Shown: positions 45,656-53,999 of the stretch, in pieces | Numbering within the stretch: position 1 is the first letter of the stretch | Layout of the letters: each line of letters starts with the position of its first letter | Source: Caldisericota bacterium | GTDB taxonomy: Bacteria > Caldisericota > Caldisericia > Caldisericales > Caldisericaceae | NCBI GenBank assembly: GCA_030621215.1 | Contig: JAUXIC010000002.1 | Span: 1 to 58,029 of the forward strand | Length of the DNA: 58,029 nt | Reading direction: 5' to 3' | The notes under the pieces: generated by a model | The model's input: the letters and a program-made list of their open reading frames with translations, nothing else | Told to the model about the DNA's origin: nothing | Databases searched by the model: none | Position numbers and translations under genes: made by a program

Positions 45656-47578
45656 ATGTCAGAAAATATCGAGGTTAAAGTATATGACAAGAAACTGTTT
45701 TTTGAAAAAAGAGTTTCTGTAAAAGATATCTTTGCGCAAATGGGTTTGTTAAATAAAAATGTTATTGCCGCAAAAACTAACAGTGGTGCGAAATTAGATC
45801 TTTCAGCAGGCATTATCGATAATACAGAGCTTGAGCCTGTGACAATTGATTCAAAGGAAGGGGAGGAAATACTTCGGCATAGTATTTCACATATCCTTGC
45901 TCAGGCAGTTATGCATCTTTTCCCTGGAGTTCGTTTTGCAATAGGGCCTGCCATTGAAAATGGGTTCTATTACGATTTTGATCTTGACCATTCTTTCGTT
46001 CCTGAAGACCTCATCAGCATATCACAGGAGATGGATAAGATTATAGAAGCTGATTATGTTTTTGAAAAAAAGGAAATAACCAGAGAAGAAGCAATTAAAT
46101 ATTTTAAAGAAAGAGGCGAAATTTATAAAGTAGAAATGTTAGAGGAACTGCCTGAAGATACTGTTACTCTTTATACTCAGGGTGATTTTACAGACCTTTG
46201 CAGAGGGCCTCATCTCCCATCGACAGGGTATGCAAGGCATTTTAAACTTCTTTCTGTTGCAGGTGCTTACTGGAGAGGCAGTGAAAAGAACAAAATGCTT
46301 CAAAGAATATACGGAACAGCATTTGCTACCAAAAAGGAATTGAAAGAATATATAAGTTTCCTTGAAGAAGCCAAACAACGGGACCATAGAAAACTGGGTA
46401 AAGAACTTGACCTGTTTAGCATCAATGAAAATGTTGGCCCCGGACTTATTCTTTGGCATCCAAAAGGGGCTATGATACGGAAAATAGTGGAAGATTTTTG
46501 GCAGGATGAACATATAAAGAGGGGCTACGGGTTTGTTCATTCTCCGCATATTGCAAGGGTAGAAGTGTGGCAAACATCAGGCCACTGGGATTTTTACAAA
46601 GAAAATATGTTTTCTCCAATTGAAGTTGATAAAGGTTCCTATATGATCAAGCCGATGAATTGCCCGTTTCATATTATGATATATAAAACAAAAACAAGAA
46701 GCTACAGGGATTTGCCTATTCGTTACGCAGAGCTTGGCACCGTGTACAGGTATGAGAAGTCAGGCGTTTTGCACGGCCTTCTCAGAGTAAGGGGATTCAC
46801 CCAGGATGATGCCCATCTTTTTGTAACAGAGGACCAGCTGGAAGATGAAATTATCAATGTGCTTGATTTTACCAGATTTATGATTGAATCGTTTGGATTT
46901 ACTAAATATAATATTTATCTTTCAACGCGCCCTGAGAAATATGTGGGAACTCTTGATAAATGGGAGCTTGCGACAGAGGCGTTAAAAAAAGCAGTAGAAA
47001 AGCTTGGCCTTGCATATAAAGTTGACCCAGGCGAAGGTGTGTTCTATGGCCCAAAGATTGACGTAAAGCTTGTTGATGCACTGGGAAGAGAATGGCAGGG
47101 GCCTACTGTTCAGGTTGATTTTAATTTGCCTGAGCGGTTTGATGTAAGCTATATTGGACCTGATGGCAAAGAACACCAGCCTATTATGCTGCATAGAGTT
47201 GTTTTGGGCTCTATGGAGCGGTTTTTCGGTACTTTAGTAGAGCATTACGCTGGCGCATTCCCTGTTTGGCTTGCTCCTGTCCAGATAAAGATTGTTGCTA
47301 TCTCCGATGCTCACAGCGACTATGCAAAAAAGGTTTATACTGCTTTAGTGGACAGGAAGATTAGGGTTGAGCTGGATGAAAGAAATGAAAAGATGAACGC
47401 AAAAATCCGGGATGCAGAAAAAGAAAAGGTGCCCTACATTCTTGTCGTTGGTGATAAAGAGGTGGAAAGCAGGTCTGTTTCGGTGAGGAGAAGGAAAAAA
47501 GGAAACCTTGGAGCGGTAAAGCTTGAAGAGTTTATCGGAAGAATTGAACAGGAAATAAAGGAAAAAACTATTGATTAA
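45656..47578 (+). CDS. thrS: Threonine--tRNA ligase
   Basis: TGS domain, RHSISHILAQAVMHLFP, PMNCPFHIMIY, RVRGFTQDDAHLF, MLHRVVLGSMERFFG. Confidence 0.97.
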   Translation: MSENIEVKVYDKKLFFEKRVSVKDIFAQMGLLNKNVIAAKTNSGAKLDLSAGIIDNTELEPVTIDSKEGEEILRHSISHILAQAVMHLFPGVRFAIGPAIENGFYYDFDLDHSFVPEDLISISQEMDKIIEADYVFEKKEITREEAIKYFKERGEIYKVEMLEELPEDTVTLYTQGDFTDLCRGPHLPSTGYARHFKLLSVAGAYWRGSEKNKMLQRIYGTAFATKKELKEYISFLEEAKQRDHRKLGKELDLFSINENVGPGLILWHPKGAMIRKIVEDFWQDEHIKRGYGFVHSPHIARVEVWQTSGHWDFYKENMFSPIEVDKGSYMIKPMNCPFHIMIYKTKTRSYRDLPIRYAELGTVYRYEKSGVLHGLLRVRGFTQDDAHLFVTEDQLEDEIINVLDFTRFMIESFGFTKYNIYLSTRPEKYVGTLDKWELATEALKKAVEKLGLAYKVDPGEGVFYGPKIDVKLVDALGREWQGPTVQVDFNLPERFDVSYIGPDGKEHQPIMLHRVVLGSMERFFGTLVEHYAGAFPVWLAPVQIKIVAISDAHSDYAKKVYTALVDRKIRVELDERNEKMNAKIRDAEKEKVPYILVVGDKEVESRSVSVRRRKKGNLGAVKLEEFIGRIEQEIKEKTID

Positions 47579-47598
47579 TTTTTTATATTCTATATAAT
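47571..47598 (+). promoter_or_regulatory. Promoter of infC operon, TTGATT-16-TATAAT
   Basis: -35 47571-47576 overlaps the end of thrS; -10 47593-47598. Confidence 0.65.
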
Positions 47599-47604
47599 GA
47601 CTTT

Positions 47605-47720
47605 GCAAAAGAGTTTATACTCTTACCTTAAACGGCTCGAGGCTTGTGAGAAGGTTTTGAATGAATTAAATTATTTATTATTTTATATGGGCGGCCTCGT
47701 GTGCTGCCCATAATTTTTTT
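47605..47720 (+). promoter_or_regulatory. Structured leader/attenuator of the infC-rpmI-rplT operon (L20-leader-like)
   Basis: Terminator ATGGGCGGC-CTCGTGT-GCTGCCCAT-AATTTTTTT (47687-47720) ahead of infC; alternative pairing CGAGGC (47638-47643) with GCCTCG (47694-47699). Confidence 0.7.
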
Positions 47721-47734
47721 GTGGAGGTGATAGG

Positions 47735-48328
47735 ATTAAAGACCGAAATGTAATTGCGAATGAAAGAATTAGGTGGAAAGAAGTAAGGCTTATTGATGAA
47801 GACGGCGGCCAAATGGGTATTGTAAGTTCACGTGAGGCTTTAGCGATTGCTGAGGAGCGGGGTTATGACCTTGTAGCCATTTCTCCAAATGCAACTCCCC
47901 CTGTGTGTAAGCTGGTAGACCTTGGTAAATTTATCTATGAGAAGAATAAACAGCTTAAGGAGGCAAAGAAAAAACAGACTAAAGTTGAAGTGAAGCAGAT
48001 GCGCTACAGGTTAAAGATAGATAAGCACGACCTTGATACAAAAAACCGGAAAGTCCGGAAGTTTTTGGAAAATGGAAATAGGCTGAAGCTTGAAATCTGG
48101 TTCAGAGGAAGAGAAATGGCGTATACAGATAAGGGTTTTGTGCTTGCACGTAAAATTATCGATGCACTTTCAGATGTCGGGTATCTGGTACATGAGCCAA
48201 AACTTGCAGGGAGAAATCTTATATTTTATATGGAACCCACCAAGGAAACTTTGAAGAAAATGAAAGAAAGGAGAGAAAAAGATGGTCAAAAAAATGAAGA
48301 CAACGAAATCAGCGGCGAAAAGGTTTAA
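47735..48328 (+). CDS. infC: Translation initiation factor IF-3, ATT start codon
   Basis: GGAGGTGATAGG-ATT-AAAGACCGAAATGTAATTGCG = (M)KDRNVIANERIRWKEVRLIDEDGGQMGIVSSREALAIAEE; ORF track starts 26 codons too late. Confidence 0.93.
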   Translation: MKDRNVIANERIRWKEVRLIDEDGGQMGIVSSREALAIAEERGYDLVAISPNATPPVCKLVDLGKFIYEKNKQLKEAKKKQTKVEVKQMRYRLKIDKHDLDTKNRKVRKFLENGNRLKLEIWFRGREMAYTDKGFVLARKIIDALSDVGYLVHEPKLAGRNLIFYMEPTKETLKKMKERREKDGQKNEDNEISGEKV

Positions 48329-48485
48329 AATTACCGGCAGCGGAAAAATAGTGTCGTATGGTGCCGGACATAGGCATAACCTTGAAAAGAAAGGCATGAA
48401 AAGAAAGAAAAGACAGCTGCAAAAAAGAGAGGTTCTTAAAAAAGATTTAAAAAATATTAAACCTCTTGTTCCGTATTTAAAGTGA
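48282..48485 (+). CDS. rpmI: Ribosomal protein bL35
   Basis: KMKTTKSAAKRFKITGSGKI...AGHRHNLEKK; overlaps infC 3' end by 47 nt if ATG 48282 is used. Confidence 0.95.
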   Translation: MVKKMKTTKSAAKRFKITGSGKIVSYGAGHRHNLEKKGMKRKKRQLQKREVLKKDLKNIKPLVPYLK

Positions 48486-48502
48486 AAGGAGAGTGATCGG
48501 CT

Positions 48503-48871
48503 ATGAGAGTAAAAGCAGGTTCCGTAACCAGGAAGAAACATAAGAAGATTTTAAAATTAGCAGAAGGGTATAGAGGCGCTTCTTCTAAACGATATAAAAC
48601 AGCAAATGAGGCTGTTCTTCATGCAATGAAAAATGCATATGTACACAGAAGAGAAAGAAAAAGAGAGTTCAGAAACTTATGGATTATAAGGATTAATGCA
48701 CTTTCAAGACAGTATGGGTTGAGTTACAGTAGAATGATAGATGGTTTAAAAAAGGCTGGCGTAGAGATAGATCGAAAGATGCTTGCAGACCTTGCAGTTA
48801 ACGACCAGGAAACATTCGAAGCTTTAGTGAATCAAGCTAAGGAAACATTGGAAAAAGCCGTCAAACATTAA
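48503..48871 (+). CDS. rplT: Ribosomal protein bL20
   Basis: [41 protein letters not shown]. Confidence 0.97.
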   Translation: MRVKAGSVTRKKHKKILKLAEGYRGASSKRYKTANEAVLHAMKNAYVHRRERKREFRNLWIIRINALSRQYGLSYSRMIDGLKKAGVEIDRKMLADLAVNDQETFEALVNQAKETLEKAVKH

Positions 48872-48890
48872 ATAGTTTAAATAGTTTTGC

Positions 48891-48928
48891 ATCAAAAGAG
48901 GAGGGGCATATGCCCCTCCTCTTTTGAT
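48891..48928. terminator. Bidirectional terminator between convergent rplT and ribU
   Basis: Perfect 38-nt palindrome ATCAAAAGAGGAGGGGCATATGCCCCTCCTCTTTTGAT. Confidence 0.9.
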
Positions 48929-49474
48929 TTATATACTCAGGTTTCTCTTTTTTATTGCAGCAAGCGTTGCAATTGTGATAATTGTACTCAATGCTCCTTT
49001 TATAAGGTTGAACGGGAGGTTTATTTTAAATATGTAGCTTATTAGAGCTGGACGAGTAATGCCGGGGAGAAACAGGGGAACTGCCCATAGATTTACGGGG
49101 ATCATTACAAGAGTCATTACTACTGTTCCTGCAGTAAAGCCCAGCAGCAATCTTTTTAAATTGATTGTTCCCCGTACGATAATGCCTACTACAATTGCAA
49201 AGCTGCTGAGTGCGATGAAATTAACAGTTGACCCAAGTAGTCCACCGCTGCCGCCGCCTGATGCAAGGAATAGAAGATTTTTTATAAACGCAATAGCAAC
49301 ACCGCACCATGGACCGAGATATACTGCACCAATAAGGAGAGGAATATCACCTAAATCGGTTTTAAGAAATGGAGCTGCAGGAATGAGTGGAAATTCTGTG
49401 AAACGCATCAATACAAAGCTTAATGCTGCAAGGATGCCTGCAAGGATAATACTGCGAATTTTAGTTCTTTTCAT
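48929..49474 (-). CDS. ribU: Riboflavin ECF transporter S component (RibU-like)
   Basis: FVLMRFTEFPLIPAAPFLKTDLGDIPLLIGAVYLGPWCGVAIAFIKN; preceded by FMN riboswitch; SD GGAGG before ATG 49474. Confidence 0.9.
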   Translation of the reverse strand: MKRTKIRSIILAGILAALSFVLMRFTEFPLIPAAPFLKTDLGDIPLLIGAVYLGPWCGVAIAFIKNLLFLASGGGSGGLLGSTVNFIALSSFAIVVGIIVRGTINLKRLLLGFTAGTVVMTLVMIPVNLWAVPLFLPGITRPALISYIFKINLPFNLIKGALSTIITIATLAAIKKRNLSI

Positions 49475-49482
49475 TTTTGCCT

Positions 49483-49617
49483 CCTTCCATCCAGACTTTA
49501 CTGTCGGCTCTGGCTTTTCACCAGATCTGTCCATTACTGGACTCGTGGGCTTCAGGATTTAATCCTTTTACCACCGATTAGGAATCATCATTTTTCAATG
49601 ACTCACCTTACCCTGGA
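49483..49617 (-). promoter_or_regulatory. FMN riboswitch (RFN element)
   Basis: Minus strand CCAGGGTAAGGTGAGTCATTG...CCTAATCGGTGGTAAAAGGATTAAATCCTGAAGCCCACGAGTCC...GGACAGATCTGGTGAAAAGCCAGAGCCGACAGTAAAGTCTGGATGGAAGGAGG matches the conserved RFN blocks. Confidence 0.93.
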
Positions 49618-49628
49618 GGTTAATTTAC

Positions 49629-49656
49629 ATTATATAAAATTGAAAAAAATATGCAA
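49629..49656 (-). promoter_or_regulatory. Promoter of FMN riboswitch-ribU, TTGCAT-16-TATAAT
   Basis: Minus strand -35 49651-49656; -10 49629-49634. Confidence 0.45.
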
Positions 49657-49667
49657 ATAGTTATACT
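49640..49667 (+). promoter_or_regulatory. Promoter of dprA, TTGAAA-16-TATACT
   Basis: -35 49640-49645; -10 49662-49667; ATG 49678, no SD. Confidence 0.5.
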
Positions 49668-49677
49668 GATTATCATT

Positions 49678-50700
49678 ATGGATGATAGATTAATTTGGGT
49701 AGCACTTAATCTTTTGCGGGGGGATAAACACGGTGAAAAGTTAATAACCACTGCTCTCGATCAATATAAAAACGGATCCGGGATAACTGTGTTATTATCT
49801 TCAAAAATTTACAGTGATGCTGAAAACGAGATTAAAAATGCAGAGAAAGAAAGCATCGAAGTAATAACTATTAATTCTCTAAAATATCCAAAAAGCTTAA
49901 AAGATATCAACGATCCTCCCATTGTGTTTTATATGCGGGGGAATATTACCGAAGGCGATGAAAATGCCATTAGTATTGTTGGTTCAAGAAAGTGCAGTTC
50001 ATATGGCAGAATGATTGCAGAGGCTTTTTCCAATGAAATTGCATCAGCAGGCATAACTGTTGTTAGTGGGCTTGCAGAGGGCATAGATACTCTCTCTCAC
50101 AAGGGCGCACTTGCAGCTTCCGGGAGAACTATTGCGGTGTTAGGCTCGGGGATTGATTATATCTATCCATCTTCCAATAAAAGTTTGGCTGAAAAGATTG
50201 TTAAAAGCGGTGCACTGCTCTCAGAATTTCCGCTTGGCACAACGCCGCACAAGTATAATTTTCCTTTTAGAAACCGGATTATAAGCGGTTTATCAATTGC
50301 CACTCTTGTAGTTGAAGCTGCTGAACACAGCGGGTCTCTTATTACTGCCCGTCTTGCAGCGGAGCAGGGAAGAGATGTGTTTGCTGTCCCCGGCGATATC
50401 ACAAGCGATAAAAGTAAAGGAACCAACCGGCTAATACAAGACGGCGTGGTTCCTGTGACATGTGTTGCAGATATCCTGGAATATATCGGTTATAAAATGA
50501 AGATAGACACAAAAAAGGCAAAGAGATTATCTGATGAAGAAATTTTAATTCTCGATGTTTTAGATAGCAGCGCTAAAACTGTCGAGTCTATTGCCCGGGA
50601 AACAGCCATTTCTCCCATTAAACTTACTTCTATCCTTACTCATATGGAAATTAAGCAGCTTATTCGAAGGACAGCTGGGCGATTCAAAAAATCACTATGA
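49678..50700 (+). CDS. dprA: DNA-processing protein DprA
   Basis: ISIVGSRKCSSYGRMIAEAFSNEIASAGITVVSGLAEGIDTLSHKGAL, GTNRLIQDGVVPV. Confidence 0.95.
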   Translation: MDDRLIWVALNLLRGDKHGEKLITTALDQYKNGSGITVLLSSKIYSDAENEIKNAEKESIEVITINSLKYPKSLKDINDPPIVFYMRGNITEGDENAISIVGSRKCSSYGRMIAEAFSNEIASAGITVVSGLAEGIDTLSHKGALAASGRTIAVLGSGIDYIYPSSNKSLAEKIVKSGALLSEFPLGTTPHKYNFPFRNRIISGLSIATLVVEAAEHSGSLITARLAAEQGRDVFAVPGDITSDKSKGTNRLIQDGVVPVTCVADILEYIGYKMKIDTKKAKRLSDEEILILDVLDSSAKTVESIARETAISPIKLTSILTHMEIKQLIRRTAGRFKKSL

Positions 50701-51974
50701 GAATAAACGTTATTGGCGGGGGGCTTGCGGGAAGCGAAGCGGCTTTGCAAATTGCTAAACGGGGAATAGAAGTCGATCTATATGAAATGCGTCCCGAGAA
50801 ACTGACAGAGGCTCATAAAACGGATCTTTTTGCGGAGATTGTCTGCAGCAATTCGTTTGGCTCAATGGAGCTGAAAAACCCGCGGGGATTGTTAAAGGAA
50901 GAAGCATTTTCTCTCGGTTCTGTTCTTTTGCAGGTGGCCCTGAGAAATAAAGTGCCAGCAGGCAAAGCTCTTGCGGTGGACCGGAAGCAGTTTTCAAAGG
51001 AAGTTACTTCGCTTATTCTTGGCAACAAATATATCAATATTATAAGAAGAGAGGTGGACAAAATACCTGACGGGATTACGGTTATAGCGACAGGTCCGCT
51101 TACTTCTGCTTCTCTTATTGAAACTCTCGGTGAGGTACTGGAAGCCGAAAACCTTTATTTTTACGATGCGATTTCCCCCATTGTAACGGCCGAATCTCTT
51201 GATATGAGCAGGTTATTTTTTGGCGGACGGTATGGCAAAGGTTCTGACTATCTCAATGCTCCTTTGACAAAAGAAGAGTACGAGATTTTTTATGATGCTC
51301 TTGTCAACGCAGAGCAGCACCTGCCGCATGATTTTGAGCGCGGGCATTTTTTTGATGCGTGCCTCCCTGTCGAGGAAATCGCAAAGAGAGGCAAAGATTC
51401 ATTGCGTTTTGGGCCGTTAAGGCCTGTTGGCTTTGACAAAAAATATTTTGCAGTGGTTCAGCTCAGAAAAGAAAACATCGAAGGCAGTCTTTATGAACTT
51501 GTAGGGTTTCAGACGTCTCTCCGGTATGGAGAGCAGGAGCGCGTGTTGCGGCTGATACCGGGTTTTCATAATGCTGAGTTTGTACGTTTCGGGTCTATCC
51601 ATAAAAATGCTTACATAAAAAGTTCGGTACTTCTTGAAGGTACCTTGCAGCTCAAAAAAAATCCTTTTGTTCTGATAGCAGGGCAGCTATCGGGGGCTGA
51701 AGGGTATGTTGAATCTATTGCTACAGGTTTGCTTTCCGGCATCAATGCAGCAAGAATTGCCTTAAAACAAGATCCTGTATCTATGCCGCGGAATACGCTG
51801 TTCGGCTCTTTGATTCACTTTATAGTGGATAATCCGCTGGATACGCCGCAGCCAATGAGGGCAAATTTTGGTTTAATTCCCGGGGAATTTTTTAAAATAA
51901 GCAAATCTGTGCGCAGGGAAAAATTTATAGAAGAGAGTAAGAGGCAGATTGAATCTCTGAAAGAGGGCTTATGA
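50697..51974 (+). CDS. trmFO: Methylenetetrahydrofolate--tRNA-(uracil-5-)-methyltransferase TrmFO
   Basis: INVIGGGLAGSEAALQIAKRGIEVDLYEMRP, EIVCSNSFGSMELKNPRGLLKEE, AGQLSGAEGYVESIATGLLSGINAAR. Confidence 0.97.
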   Translation: MRINVIGGGLAGSEAALQIAKRGIEVDLYEMRPEKLTEAHKTDLFAEIVCSNSFGSMELKNPRGLLKEEAFSLGSVLLQVALRNKVPAGKALAVDRKQFSKEVTSLILGNKYINIIRREVDKIPDGITVIATGPLTSASLIETLGEVLEAENLYFYDAISPIVTAESLDMSRLFFGGRYGKGSDYLNAPLTKEEYEIFYDALVNAEQHLPHDFERGHFFDACLPVEEIAKRGKDSLRFGPLRPVGFDKKYFAVVQLRKENIEGSLYELVGFQTSLRYGEQERVLRLIPGFHNAEFVRFGSIHKNAYIKSSVLLEGTLQLKKNPFVLIAGQLSGAEGYVESIATGLLSGINAARIALKQDPVSMPRNTLFGSLIHFIVDNPLDTPQPMRANFGLIPGEFFKISKSVRREKFIEESKRQIESLKEGL

Positions 51975-52849
51975 AGGCGGAAGATAAAGTAAAGAAACTC
52001 TATGAGCTGTTTTCTCCGTGCTGTCTCTGCCCTTTAAACTGCGGGGTGAACCGAAACGAAGGAGAAACAGGCTCGTGCAGTGCTGGGAATAGATTAAAAA
52101 TTTCTTCTTACACTATGTACAAAGGCGAAGAACCTCCTCTTGTTGGCAATGTGGGCGCTGGCGCTGTCTTTTTTAGTTACTGCAATTTAAAATGTGTATA
52201 TTGTCAGAACTATAATTTTAGCCAGCTTTTTTCCGGCAGAGAAATTTCTATCGACAGCCTTGTAAACATTATGCTGGAATTGCAAAATAAGGGAGCTGCC
52301 AATATCAACCTCATCACTGCGACGCATTTCTTTCCGCAGGCTGCCGAGGCTGTTCATATTGCGAAAGGCAAAGGTTTAATGCTTCCCATCGTTTACAATA
52401 CGAGCGGATATGAATCGGTAGAAGTCCTGCAGCTTTTGCATGGGTTCATCGATATTTATCTCACTGATTTCAGATATGGTACAAATGCCTCAGGCGAAAG
52501 ATATTCCAAGGTGCCCGATTATGTCGATGTTACAAAGGCCGCCATAAAAGAGATGTACAGCCAGGTGGGGAATCTCGTGATGAACGGTAACGGTATTGCC
52601 AAAAAGGGTCTTATCGTAAGACATCTTCTTTTCCCCGGCGGTATTGAGGAGCTGCGGGCAGTCGTTGATTTTGTGGCAAACAGTTTATCAAAGGATGTTT
52701 ATTTTAGTTTAATGAGCCAGTATGTGCCTGTTTATAAGGCGAAAGAATATCCTGAAATAAACAGGAAAATAACCAGGGAGGAATTTCTTCTTGCTACAAG
52801 AGTTGTGCGTGAAGCTGGCATTACAAACGGGTGGATTCAGTACGGATAA
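51971..52849 (+). CDS. Radical SAM protein, PflA-like (COG1313 type)
   Basis: CCLCPLNCGVNRNEGETGSC, SYCNLKCVYCQNYNFSQ, VRHLLFPGGIEELRAVVDF. Confidence 0.9.
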   Translation: MKAEDKVKKLYELFSPCCLCPLNCGVNRNEGETGSCSAGNRLKISSYTMYKGEEPPLVGNVGAGAVFFSYCNLKCVYCQNYNFSQLFSGREISIDSLVNIMLELQNKGAANINLITATHFFPQAAEAVHIAKGKGLMLPIVYNTSGYESVEVLQLLHGFIDIYLTDFRYGTNASGERYSKVPDYVDVTKAAIKEMYSQVGNLVMNGNGIAKKGLIVRHLLFPGGIEELRAVVDFVANSLSKDVYFSLMSQYVPVYKAKEYPEINRKITREEFLLATRVVREAGITNGWIQYG

Positions 52850-52928
52850 TTTTTTTGATGGAAAGAGATTATTTTTTTATTTTTATTATACTATATTTAA
52901 TAAGCCATAAAAAAAGGAAGGAGATAAT

Positions 52929-53999
52929 ATGAAGAAAATTATTAAAATTATTATTAGAGTAATTCTTGTGCTGGTTATTGTTTTCGGGGGATTTCTTCTG
53001 TACTCTACAGTAACGGAGTACAAACCGGCTGAAGTGGAGAACAGCATCGTGTTGAATAGGGGTGAAAATTCATCGCCCATTCTTTCTGAATTTTCTGTGC
53101 TTACCTGGAATATAGGATATGCGGCACTGGGCAAAGAGGCGGATTTTTTTATGGACGGGGGAGAACAATCGCGCGGAGAATCTAAAGCGGTTATTGAAAA
53201 ACACCTTGAAAATATAATTAACAGAACAAAGTCATATAATGCGGATTTTATCTTTATTCAGGAAGTCGATGAAAAAGCATTTAGAAGCTACAATGTTCCG
53301 GAGTTGGATGTATTTGTCGATAATTTTTTAAACTATTCAATTGATTATGTGCAGAATTATGCTGCATTCTGGGTACCTGTCCCGTTAACACACCCGATGG
53401 GCGGCGTCAAAGCCGGGATGGTCACTCTTTCTAAGAGCACTCCTCTTGTTTCTGAGCGCTATTCTCTTCCGGGAAGTTATTCCTGGCCTACTTCTATATT
53501 CCAGCTCGACAGGTGTGTAATAGTTAATCGCTACAAGATGGGCGAAACAGGAAAAGAGCTTGTTTTAGTTAACATCCATCTCTCTGCTTTCGATAAAGGA
53601 GGCTTTATTCGCGGGCAGCAGCTTGATTTTTTGAAAACGATGATGCTTAAAGAATATAACCAGGGAAACTATGTTGTTGTAGGCGGTGACTGGAATAATA
53701 TTATGACTCCAGATTTTTCATTTGGTACTTACACTACAAGCGAAGAAGATCTCTGGGCATATCAGCAGCTCCCCTCCGATTGGACACCGGCTGGCTGGGA
53801 ATGGGGATATGACGCAACTGTCCCTACAAACAGGTCAAATGAAAAGCCATACGTAGAAGGAGAAAATTTTACCACAATTATCGATGCATTTATTGTTTCC
53901 CCAAATCTAACAATAGAAGAAGTGCGTGGTGAAAATTTGCATTTTGCTGACAGTGACCACAATCCTGTTTCAATAAAAGTGAAGGTAAAAAACCCTTAA
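52929..53999 (+). CDS. Membrane-anchored/secreted endonuclease-exonuclease-phosphatase family protein
   Basis: N-terminal TM; LTWNIGYAALG, IFIQEVDEKAF, VVVGGDWNNI, DSDHNPVSIKV. Confidence 0.87.
   Translation: MKKIIKIIIRVILVLVIVFGGFLLYSTVTEYKPAEVENSIVLNRGENSSPILSEFSVLTWNIGYAALGKEADFFMDGGEQSRGESKAVIEKHLENIINRTKSYNADFIFIQEVDEKAFRSYNVPELDVFVDNFLNYSIDYVQNYAAFWVPVPLTHPMGGVKAGMVTLSKSTPLVSERYSLPGSYSWPTSIFQLDRCVIVNRYKMGETGKELVLVNIHLSAFDKGGFIRGQQLDFLKTMMLKEYNQGNYVVVGGDWNNIMTPDFSFGTYTTSEEDLWAYQQLPSDWTPAGWEWGYDATVPTNRSNEKPYVEGENFTTIIDAFIVSPNLTIEEVRGENLHFADSDHNPVSIKVKVKNP

Noticed and set aside
45460-45660. T-box riboswitch upstream of thrS
   Set aside because: The upstream segment is fully explained by a terminator, the dyad and a tRNA gene; there is no T-box core (TGGNACCGCG) and no leader between the tRNA and thrS.
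49059-49562. 167-aa plus ORF
   Set aside because: Antisense to ribU and the FMN riboswitch.
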